Positions 8,092 through 14,439 of a stretch of 19,029 bases of DNA are shown piece by piece (within the stretch, counting starts at the first letter, position 1; every line of letters starts with the position of its first letter). The stretch spans positions 1-19,029 of the forward strand of contig CATZMG010000044.1 in assembly GCA_958421655.1 (NCBI GenBank), read 5' to 3'. Position numbers and translations under genes: made by a program. Source of the DNA: an uncultured Collinsella sp. GTDB taxonomy: Bacteria; Actinomycetota; Coriobacteriia; Coriobacteriales; Coriobacteriaceae. A model generated the notes under the pieces. The model was not told where the DNA came from. It saw only the letters and a program-made list of their open reading frames with translations, and made no database searches.

Positions 8092-8455
8092 TGGTGGAGG
8101 CGCGGAGAATCGAACTCCGGTCCACGAAAGCCCCCTGATTGGCATCTCCAAGCTCAGTCGCTAGTTTAGTCTCGGACGCTTTGCGCGCAGCGACACGCTC
8201 GCGGCGTCCTAACCGGTTCGGTCTTAGCCTGCGCCATACCGATTACGTGCGCAGGAGCATTCCCCTAAAATGACGTCGCGCCGGTGTCGGGGAAATCACC
8301 GGGTTGACGCGCCGCTATAAACTAAGCAGCGAGAGCCATAGGCTCAAAAGAAGAGTTGTTGTCAATTCAATTTGACGGTACCCCTGTTTAACGAGGCGAG
8401 GAGACCTCGGCTTGCTTCCTCTCTCAGAGCTATCGTGTCGAAACCAGTCGCCCCC
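8092..8455 (-). ncRNA. ssrA: Transfer-messenger RNA (tmRNA)
   Basis: A 364-nt RNA that rescues stalled ribosomes together with SmpB. On the minus strand the 5' end is GGGGGCGACTGGTTTCGACA and the 3' end is the T-arm GGAGTTCGATTCTCC followed by GCGCCTCCACCA. The acceptor arms GGGGGCG and CGCCTCC pair, with one G-U. The tag frame is read from GAC at 8363 to TAG at 8322-8324 and encodes DNNSSFEPMALAA. With the tRNA-borne Ala this gives ADNNSSFEPMALAA, which ends in the ALAA signal recognised by ClpXP-type proteases. The CCA end is encoded. A UUCG-capped terminator follows. Confidence 0.97.
8322..8363 (-). other. tmRNA proteolysis-tag reading frame
   Basis: The fourteen codons are GAC AAC AAC TCT TCT, then TTT GAG CCT ATG GCT, then CTC GCT GCT TAG. 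The resume codon is inferred to be GAC, because the frame must end in ALAA-stop and an in-frame TGA lies two codons before it. Confidence 0.85.
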
Positions 8456-8478
8456 GAATGTCGGGAAAGTCTGGATGG

Positions 8479-8546
8479 TATCGGGTCTGCAAACACCCGA
8501 TAACCGTCGACTTTTCAAGGAACACGCGGGGTGAACCCCGCTCGTG
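8479..8546. promoter_or_regulatory. Hairpin cluster just upstream of ssrA
   Basis: Two stems lie within 25-90 bp upstream of the mature tmRNA 5' end: TATCGGGT with ACCCGATA (8479-8502, 8-nt loop) and CACG-CGGGGT with ACCCCG-CTCGTG (8523-8546, 2-nt bulge). A 10-bp palindrome GATAGCTATC follows at 8547-8556. They may belong to the tmRNA precursor leader or isolate ssrA from the gene at 8695. No clear ssrA promoter was identified. Confidence 0.45.
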
Positions 8547-8694
8547 GATAGCTATCTTACCACGTTCTAAAGGCAGGCAGCTGTTCTATGCACGAGCTGT
8601 GAAGACCCCAATGCGCGCCGCACTTCGCACTTTTGCTACCGATCGCGTCACGTATATTTTCGCCAAGCAAAATTGACCCGTCGAAAGGACCGTT

Positions 8695-9129
8695 ATGGAT
8701 ACCAAGCAGCAACTCGTCAATGCCCTCGCAGGCCTAGGCTCAACCATTACCGAAGCTATGGATGTCATCGAAGGCTTTGTCCCCTGCGGACATCCCGCCC
8801 TCACGGTATCGAACGCACTCGTCGCGCTGGACGCTGACGATGATGCAGCTCTCGCCCAGCAGTTTGAGACCGTCGAGGGCTTTATCGACCACGTGAGCGA
8901 AAACCGCGGCGTGACCGCCTACCACGGCATCGAGGTCGAGCTCGCGGGTCCCAAAGCCGATCTGCTCGCAGCAATCCGCGAGGTAGGCGCCCTTATGCAG
9001 ACCGCAGGCGTCAAGAACACCCAGGTCAACGAGTGGGTCTACCGCAGCCTGGCAGCACTCGACAGCTCCGACGAAAAGGCAGCCGAGCAGCTCGCAGAAA
9101 GTGCTGCCATTAAGGCCGAGCTTTTGTAA
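8695..9129 (+). CDS. Hypothetical small acidic protein
   Basis: A 144-residue protein I do not recognise. It is Ala/Leu/Glu-rich, looks mostly alpha-helical, and has no signal peptide or membrane segment. The one Cys lies in FVPCGHPAL (residues 28-36). The ATG at 8695 is supported by GAAAGGA 7 nt upstream, and the coding bias resembles the neighbours, so it is probably a real gene. It stands alone on the plus strand between divergent ssrA and the convergent toxin-antitoxin operon. A possible weak promoter (TTGCTA, 16 bp, TATTTT) lies at about 8632-8659. A hairpin follows the stop. Confidence 0.75.
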   Translation: MDTKQQLVNALAGLGSTITEAMDVIEGFVPCGHPALTVSNALVALDADDDAALAQQFETVEGFIDHVSENRGVTAYHGIEVELAGPKADLLAAIREVGALMQTAGVKNTQVNEWVYRSLAALDSSDEKAAEQLAESAAIKAELL

Positions 9130-9138
9130 ATAGCAGAC

Positions 9139-9175
9139 GCGGGTCCCTTGGTGCATCGTCATCCAAGAGGCCCGC
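9139..9175. terminator. Hairpin between two convergent genes, probable bidirectional terminator
   Basis: GCGGG-CC-TTGG pairs with CCAA-GG-CCCGC around an 11-nt loop, with small internal mismatches. It lies 10-46 bp past the stop of the hypothetical gene and 12 bp past the toxin stop. Neither side has a strong T-run. Confidence 0.5.
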
Positions 9176-9187
9176 AAACAGTTCGCG

Positions 9188-9703
9188 TCAACCGATAGCC
9201 GCGCCGCCGCGTTCGGCCAAAGCAAGAATCGGCATCATTTGACGAGGTGTCTTTGCTGCAAGATCGGCATGTTCGAGCAGTTTGCGATCGTTGGTCACCA
9301 AGTAATCGACCTGCGCGCGTTTGCATGCGGCGAGTACCAAGTTGTCCTCGTAATCGCGATGGAGCGTCAGATATTTGTCGGCCAGCCAAAGGTCCGCCGC
9401 ATCTGCACCCACGGCCATAGCGTTTTCGGTCATATTCCGGACAAACGCCAGCGCCGCATCGCCAATTGCACGGGCAGATGCCTCGTCGAGCGCTCCCCCG
9501 CTGGCAAGAACGCTGCGCTTCAGTTCGTGTTGGACAACGTACAGCACGTCCTTGGCGATATGTACCGGAAAGAACAGCAATGCCCCCGTCTCCGTCGCCT
9601 GACTAATAAACGCACGCGCGGCAAGCGACTCGGCATGGTCGACGCAAAACGAATCAACCCATACGTTGGCGTCTACCATGATCTTGAGAGGCGCCCCACT
9701 CAC
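9188..9703 (-). CDS. PIN-domain ribonuclease toxin
   Basis: A 171-residue PIN-domain protein, by family a magnesium-dependent RNase and typically the toxin of a type II pair. The acidic residues are in place: Asp11 in MVDANVWVDSF, Asp120 in RDYEDNLVLAA and Asp139 in LVTNDRKLL. The start is GTG at 9703, which overlaps the antitoxin stop in a GTGA junction and indicates translational coupling. An internal ATG at 9679 would shorten it by 8 residues but would still keep Asp11. It is convergent with the gene at 8695. Whether it is toxic, and which RNA it cuts, cannot be read from sequence. Confidence 0.85.
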   Translation of the reverse strand: MSGAPLKIMVDANVWVDSFCVDHAESLAARAFISQATETGALLFFPVHIAKDVLYVVQHELKRSVLASGGALDEASARAIGDAALAFVRNMTENAMAVGADAADLWLADKYLTLHRDYEDNLVLAACKRAQVDYLVTNDRKLLEHADLAAKTPRQMMPILALAERGGAAIG

Positions 9704-10053
9704 TGGATCATCCCCTTTTGGCGATAATGCTCATCCATGGCTTCGGAATAGATTGTGTCCCAACCGCGATCGTCGGATACAGGCGACGCAGCGATGCCCA
9801 GGTCCGCGTAAAGCTGATCCGCCGCCGCCCATGATGCGGCGAACGGTGTATCGGGCGCGACGGTCTGCTGCCGGTCGTCGACGGCCGCAAGCACTTCCTC
9901 GCACTGCCCGCCACCCTGCGCGACCTTGGCCACCACCTTTTTGATGAGCTCGGGCAGCGACCTACCCGAAAGCTGCAGCGCTTCCTCCGCATGGTCCTTG
10001 ACCTGGCGATCCACGCGAACGTTCACCTGCGCCATGCCGCTAACAGCACCCAC
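9700..10053 (-). CDS. Ribbon-helix-helix antitoxin (RelB/DinJ-like)
   Basis: A 117-residue partner of the PIN protein. Residues 7-45 (MAQVNVRVDRQVKDH, then LQLSGRSLPELIKKVVAKVA) show the beta-strand plus two-helix pattern of RelB/DinJ-type DNA-binding antitoxins. The rest (residues 46-117) is acidic and probably wraps around the toxin. The GTG at 10053 is preferred over the ATG at 10035 because AAGGGAG lies 9 nt upstream of it and nothing similar precedes the ATG. The last codons overlap the toxin start by 4 bp. The promoter upstream carries three GCTAGC sites, which fits self-repression by the antitoxin or complex. Confidence 0.82.
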   Translation of the reverse strand: MGAVSGMAQVNVRVDRQVKDHAEEALQLSGRSLPELIKKVVAKVAQGGGQCEEVLAAVDDRQQTVAPDTPFAASWAAADQLYADLGIAASPVSDDRGWDTIYSEAMDEHYRQKGMIQ

Positions 10054-10074
10054 GTTGACCCGCTCCCTTCAATT

Positions 10075-10111
10075 GCTAGCACCGCTAGCAACACTATATA
10101 GAGAAGCTAGC
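10075..10111. promoter_or_regulatory. Triple GCTAGC operator of the toxin-antitoxin operon
   Basis: Three copies of the palindrome GCTAGC lie at 10075-10080, 10084-10089 and 10106-10111. One falls in the -35/-10 spacer and two straddle or follow the predicted transcription start. Ribbon-helix-helix antitoxins commonly bind such short repeated palindromes. Binding here is inferred. Confidence 0.7.
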
Positions 10112-10121
10112 AAATGGTCAA
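10093..10121 (-). promoter_or_regulatory. Promoter of the toxin-antitoxin operon
   Basis: On the minus strand: -35 TTGACC (10116-10121), a 17-bp spacer, and -10 TATAGT (10093-10098), each matching consensus at 5 of 6 bases. It begins only 4 bp after the T-run of the preceding terminator. Confidence 0.85.
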
Positions 10122-10125
10122 ATGC

Positions 10126-10171
10126 AAAAGGCCTGCGCCCAGACGACACCTATGCCGTCTGGGCGCAGGCC
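10126..10171 (-). terminator. Strong rho-independent terminator of the P-type ATPase operon
   Basis: A 16-bp perfect stem, GGCCTGCGCCCAGACG with its complement, around a 10-nt loop, followed by TTTTGCATTT on the minus strand. It lies 25 bp past the ATPase stop. Confidence 0.95.
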
Positions 10172-10195
10172 AGATAACGTGGGCGAACACGTCTG

Positions 10196-12271
10196 CTAAC
10201 GCAGGTAAGCCTTTGCGTTGCCCAGGCTGTAGGCGATCGTCGAGCCGTTGTGCAGCAGCGACGACGCCTGCGGGGTAATCGCGCCGGTAATGCCCAGTGC
10301 CAAGAGCGCCGAGTTGGTGAGCATCACCTTGGAATACGAACTCGTCAGACGGTCGATAAGCCCCTGACTCATGCGGCGCAGGCGCACGATCGCGGCGAGA
10401 TCCGTATCGGTCAGGATGATATCGGCGACCTCCTTGGCGATGTCGCTTCCACCGCCCATTGCCAGCCCCACGTCGGCCAAACCGAGCGCCGGCGAATCGT
10501 TGACGCCGTCGCCCACCATGGCAACGTGGCGCCCCTCGCCCTTAATGCGCTCAACATACGCGTACTTGTCCTCGGGCAGCAGCTCGGCCTTAAACTCGTC
10601 GACCCCCGCCTCTCGCGCAATGCGCTCGGCCGTGCGCTCGGAGTCGCCAGTAAGCATAACGACATGCTTAACGCCCAACGCGTGCAAGTCGGCGATGGCC
10701 TCGCGGACCCCGGCCTTGAGCGGGTCCTCGATACCGAGCACGCCCACAACGGTGCCATCGACCGCCAGATACAGCGGCGACAGGCCCTGCATCTGGGACT
10801 CGATTTGCTCCTTAATGTCGGACTCGAGCTGCGCGCTCTCATCCTCAAATACAAAGTGCGCGGAACCGATGATGGCGCGACGCCCTTCAATGGACGAAGC
10901 GATGCCGTGCGCCACAATATACTCGACAGCAGCGTGACGCTCGCGGTGCTCGAGCCCACGCTCGCGAGCAGCGTTGACCACGGCGCGCGCCACCGGATGC
11001 GGGAAATGCTCCTCCAAGCAAGCGGAAAGGCGCAGGATCTCGTCCTCGCTCCAGCCATCGGTGGTGAGTACGCAGGCAAGACGCGGCTGCGCCTCGGTGA
11101 GCGTGCCGGTCTTATCAAACACAATGGTGTCGGCCTTGGCAAACGACTCAAAGTACTTGGCGCCCTTGACCATGACGCCCATCTTGGCAGCGTCGCTCAT
11201 GGCAGTCATGACGGCGACGGAACCCGTGAGTTTGAGTGCGCACGAGTAGTCGACCATCAGCGCCGCCGAGGTCTTGATGAGGCTGCGGGTGGTAAGCGCA
11301 ACCAGGCCCGCGAGCAGGAAGTTCCACGGGACGATCTTGTTGGCGAGGTCTTCCATGTGCGACTGGCCCTCGGACTTGAGCGAATCGGCCGTCTGCACGA
11401 GCGAGACGATCGAGCGGAGCTTGGTCTGAGCCGTATTGGCGCGCACGCGCACCAAAATGCTGCCGTCCTCCACGACGGTACCGGCGAACACGTCGTCGCC
11501 CACGCTGCGCTCGACGGCCAGCGGCTCACCGGTCAGGGTCGCCTGGTTGACCATAGCGCTCCCCTGCTCGACAACGCCGTCGATGCAAATGGACATGCCA
11601 GTGCGCACGGCGACCAGATCGCCGGGCTCAAGCTCGGTCGCGGCAACGCTTACCTCGGTGTCGCCGACAACCTTTTGCGCCTTGTCGGGTACGTCGAGCA
11701 GCGAGTTGATGAGCTCGTTTTCGCTCATGGCGCGGGTGTAGTCCTCGAGTAACTCGCCCACGTTGAGTAGGAACATCGTCTGGCCCGCGGTGTCGACATC
11801 ACGCTTGACGAACGAAATGCCGATGGCCGAAGCGTCGAGCACGGGAACGGTCAGGCGCGGCTGCGCCAGCTCATGAAGGGCAGCGCGCAAAAATGCCATG
11901 TAACCGGCCACGACAAACACCGCACGCAGAGGCGTCGGCAAGAACCAGCGGCGCGCGTAGTGGGCACCGACGAGTGTCGCCAGGTCCATAACGAGTTTGT
12001 GCTTGCGCGGCTCGAGTTGCATCACGTAGCCCGACTTGGCATCGGCGATAGCTTGAGCATCGAGTGCGCCCAAGGCGTCGAGCACGCTTGCGCGGCGCGG
12101 CTCGTCGTATTCCAGCGCCATCTGGCCAATGCGGCCATACACGCGCACCTTGCGCACGCCATCGATGTCGCCGCCAAGCTTAAGAAGCGCATCGAGATCG
12201 CTCTCTGGCACAGGACCCGCCAACTGAAGGCGGGTCCTGCCGGGGATCTCGCTGATAATCGAGAATCTCAT
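10196..12271 (-). CDS. P1B-like heavy-metal P-type ATPase with SCAL membrane motif
   Basis: A 691-residue membrane pump that moves a metal cation using ATP. Residues 1-56 look like a ferredoxin-like HMA domain but lack the CxxC metal site. Then follow membrane segments, the TGEP actuator loop (247-250), the phosphorylated Asp386 in DKTGTLTE, HP in EHFPHPVARA (421-430), TGDS (541-544), GDGVNDSPAL (587-596) and a C-terminal LHNGST. The membrane metal motif is DYSCAL (341-346) instead of the CPC of copper, zinc and cadmium pumps. This argues against a standard copper pump; some SC-type relatives move manganese or iron, but the substrate is open. The ATG at 12271 has a weak ribosome site and lies 18 bp after the small gene upstream, so coupling is likely. 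A strong terminator follows. Confidence 0.9.
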   Translation of the reverse strand: MRFSIISEIPGRTRLQLAGPVPESDLDALLKLGGDIDGVRKVRVYGRIGQMALEYDEPRRASVLDALGALDAQAIADAKSGYVMQLEPRKHKLVMDLATLVGAHYARRWFLPTPLRAVFVVAGYMAFLRAALHELAQPRLTVPVLDASAIGISFVKRDVDTAGQTMFLLNVGELLEDYTRAMSENELINSLLDVPDKAQKVVGDTEVSVAATELEPGDLVAVRTGMSICIDGVVEQGSAMVNQATLTGEPLAVERSVGDDVFAGTVVEDGSILVRVRANTAQTKLRSIVSLVQTADSLKSEGQSHMEDLANKIVPWNFLLAGLVALTTRSLIKTSAALMVDYSCALKLTGSVAVMTAMSDAAKMGVMVKGAKYFESFAKADTIVFDKTGTLTEAQPRLACVLTTDGWSEDEILRLSACLEEHFPHPVARAVVNAARERGLEHRERHAAVEYIVAHGIASSIEGRRAIIGSAHFVFEDESAQLESDIKEQIESQMQGLSPLYLAVDGTVVGVLGIEDPLKAGVREAIADLHALGVKHVVMLTGDSERTAERIAREAGVDEFKAELLPEDKYAYVERIKGEGRHVAMVGDGVNDSPALGLADVGLAMGGGSDIAKEVADIILTDTDLAAIVRLRRMSQGLIDRLTSSYSKVMLTNSALLALGITGAITPQASSLLHNGSTIAYSLGNAKAYLR

Positions 12272-12289
12272 AGTTTGTGCCTGGGAGCG

Positions 12290-12535
12290 TTACTCGGCTG
12301 CCTCGTCAGCAGCGGCCTCGCTCTGGGTGATGTAGGCCGCCTCGGCAACCATGTCGTCGACATTGGCCTTGGCCTGCTCGACCATGTCCTGGTAGCAGTT
12401 CTTGATGCGCATGCCGCACGCGATACCCTGCACGCAGGCATTCTTTACCGGAGCGCTGGTGAGCAGCTTGATGCCGGCCGTGCCAAGCAGAAAACCGCCA
12501 CCGACAAGCAGGGTATTGAACGTCGACTTCTTCAT
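12290..12535 (-). CDS. Small membrane-anchored protein, DUF6110-like
   Basis: An 81-residue protein with a basic start (MKKSTF), one hydrophobic segment at residues 8-26 (LLVGGGFLLGTAGIKLLTS) and an Ala/Glu-rich helical tail. Two cysteines in NACVQGIACG (32-41) and a third in KNCYQDM may matter for metal binding. The layout matches what I remember of DUF6110 proteins, which are often encoded beside metal P-type ATPases. It directly precedes such an ATPase, 18 bp away on the same strand, which suggests a shared job in metal handling. The ATG at 12535 follows GGGAG by 7 nt. The family name is from memory; the function is unknown. Confidence 0.7.
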   Translation of the reverse strand: MKKSTFNTLLVGGGFLLGTAGIKLLTSAPVKNACVQGIACGMRIKNCYQDMVEQAKANVDDMVAEAAYITQSEAAADEAAE

Positions 12536-12617
12536 GTTGCTTCTCCCTTTTGCCGCATTGGACGCGGCACGGTGCCTCAGTACCCGAGTTCATTAGTTTG
12601 CTCGAGCACGCTTTTGA

Positions 12618-12663
12618 GACTAGTTTAGTCGAACTATTATGGTCAACCAAAGTTAACCTTTGG
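12618..12663 (-). promoter_or_regulatory. Palindrome cluster upstream of the DUF6110/P-type ATPase genes
   Basis: Within 46 bp there are three inverted repeats: GACTA-GTT-TAGTC (12618-12630), GGTCAAC-CAAA-GTTAACC (12641-12658, one mismatch) and CCAAAG-TTAAC-CTTTGG (12647-12663). Between them, on the minus strand, lie CATAAT (12636-12641) as a possible -10 and TTGACC (12641-12646) as a possible -35, though their spacings do not make one clean promoter. The layout suggests a metal-responsive or other dimeric repressor site. Confidence 0.5.
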
Positions 12664-12681
12664 AAATCTTGGTCCCCTTTC

Positions 12682-14439
12682 CTACAGCTGCCAGGCAGCC
12701 GCTTCCTTTTGCAGTGCGACCATGCGGGCAAATTCTCCGCCTGCCGCCTTAAGCTGCGCCGGAGTGCCCTGCTCGGCAACCACACCATCCTTGAGCACAA
12801 CGATTTTGTCGGCATTTTCCACCGTACGCATACGGTGGGCAATAACGATAACCGTCTTACCTGCAAGCAGACGGGAGAGTGCCTGCTGTACCACGGTCTC
12901 ATTCTCCACATCCAAGCTTGCCGTCGCCTCGTCCAACAGCACGATGGGCGCGTCTTTGAGCAGCGCGCGGGCGATGGAGATGCGCTGGCGCTCGCCACCG
13001 GAGAGTTTGGAGCCGTTCTCGCCGATCATGGTGTCATAGCCCTGCGGCATGCGGCTCACAAACTCGTCGCAGTTGGCGGCACGCGCGGCAGCAAGCACTT
13101 CCTCATCGGTGGCATCGCGACGACCAAGACGGATGTTTCCCATCACCGTGTCGTCAAAGAGCAGCACGTCTTGGAACACAATGGCGTAGTCGCGCAGCAG
13201 CACCTCGGGATCCACGCTCGCAACATCCACGCCGCCCACGGTGACCGTGCCTTCGGTGGCGTCCCAAAAGCGCGCGGCCAGGCGGCTCACCGTGGACTTA
13301 CCGGAGCCCGAAGGACCGACCAGTGCCGTGACCTCGCCTTCCTTGGCGGTAAAGCTCACATCGGTAAGAACTTTCTCGCCGGCGCGGCCGTCCTCGCCCG
13401 CACCATAGCCAAATGCCACGTGATCGAACACCACATCGTGGCCTACAGGCTCAAACTGCTCGCTGCCCCGCGCCACGGGCTCTTCCATGATGGAACGCAT
13501 GCGCTTGGCCGACGACTCGGCGGCAAACAGCTCGGACATCAGCATCAGTGCCTGATCAAAGGGCGCATAGATGCGGCTCACCATAAGCAGGAAGGCAAAC
13601 ATCATCAAAAAGTCGACCTGGCCGGAGGCGACCATCGCAGCGCCCGTGACCAACGTGGTGGCAATCCCCAGGCGCAGGATGGCAAAGGCGGAGTTGACCA
13701 AAAGCCCATTGGCGAGCTCGCCTCTGGTGGTCTCGCGCTCCTCGGCATCGATCACGGCGTTGAGCCCCTCAAGATAATGAGCCTCCTGGTTGGTGGCGCG
13801 GATCTCGCGCACGCAGTCGAGCGTCTCCTGGATCGCCTCGGTAACCTTGACCTTCTCGGCGCGCACATGGTCGAACACCGGGGTCATGGGGCCGCGTGTC
13901 AGATACAGCACGGCAAAGGCCACGGGCACGCTCCAAAACGCCGCGATCGCCAGCTGCCAGCAAAAGAACAGCGACGCCACGAACACAATGGCGCTTGCGA
14001 TGATGGCACCCCAAAGCTCTCCCAGCACGTGGCTGTAGGCGTGCTCCATGGCCTGGACGTCGCCCATGATGGTCTCGGTTAAATCGGCCAGATCACGACG
14101 GCCAAAAAACGACAGCGGCAGCTTGCGCAAGCGCTCGGCAATCTCCATACGCTGCTTGCCGCACTCCTCGTAAAAGATGCAGTAGGTGTAGTAATACTGC
14201 TGCCAGTTAGAGGCAAAGAGCAACACGAAAAAGACCAGGAGGCCGCCCACAATCGGCAGGGCATCCGGCAGATCGGCACCGGTGGCGAGATGTTCGACAA
14301 AACCGGCCATGACCAGGAACAATAAGCCCATGCCGGCCATGGTAATGAGATTGGTGAGCGCGGTCCAGAAAATGCCGCGTTTTACGCCGGCGACGCCTTT
14401 ATCGGATAGGAAGTACTTCTTTTGGAATGAGGCGAACAT
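12682..14439 (-). CDS. Fused ABC exporter-fold half transporter (YbtQ/IrtB-like), second subunit
   Basis: A 585-residue half transporter: a membrane domain (residues of about 20-310, around six hydrophobic segments) followed by an ATPase domain. The ATPase has Walker A GPSGSGKST (375-383), Q-loop Gln423, signature LSGGE (479-483), Walker B IVLLDE with Glu504, and switch His535. All catalytic residues are present, so it should be active. The ATG at 14439 follows the stop of the partner gene with no gap, and its GGAGG site lies within that gene, so the two are coupled and probably form a heterodimer. The arrangement with a divergent AraC activator recalls siderophore-uptake pairs YbtPQ and IrtAB. 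Import of an iron chelate is therefore plausible but unproved; peptide or drug export remains possible. Confidence 0.88.
   Translation of the reverse strand: MFASFQKKYFLSDKGVAGVKRGIFWTALTNLITMAGMGLLFLVMAGFVEHLATGADLPDALPIVGGLLVFFVLLFASNWQQYYYTYCIFYEECGKQRMEIAERLRKLPLSFFGRRDLADLTETIMGDVQAMEHAYSHVLGELWGAIIASAIVFVASLFFCWQLAIAAFWSVPVAFAVLYLTRGPMTPVFDHVRAEKVKVTEAIQETLDCVREIRATNQEAHYLEGLNAVIDAEERETTRGELANGLLVNSAFAILRLGIATTLVTGAAMVASGQVDFLMMFAFLLMVSRIYAPFDQALMLMSELFAAESSAKRMRSIMEEPVARGSEQFEPVGHDVVFDHVAFGYGAGEDGRAGEKVLTDVSFTAKEGEVTALVGPSGSGKSTVSRLAARFWDATEGTVTVGGVDVASVDPEVLLRDYAIVFQDVLLFDDTVMGNIRLGRRDATDEEVLAAARAANCDEFVSRMPQGYDTMIGENGSKLSGGERQRISIARALLKDAPIVLLDEATASLDVENETVVQQALSRLLAGKTVIVIAHRMRTVENADKIVVLKDGVVAEQGTPAQLKAAGGEFARMVALQKEAAAWQL

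Noticed and set aside
7891..8169. Open frame across the ssrA 3' end
   Set aside because: Its product reads WWRRGESNSGPRKP, the typical spurious translation of a tRNA/tmRNA tail.
8458..8676. A 72-codon plus-strand frame upstream of the hypothetical gene
   Set aside because: It has no ribosome site, it runs through the hairpins before ssrA, and it has no recognisable sequence.
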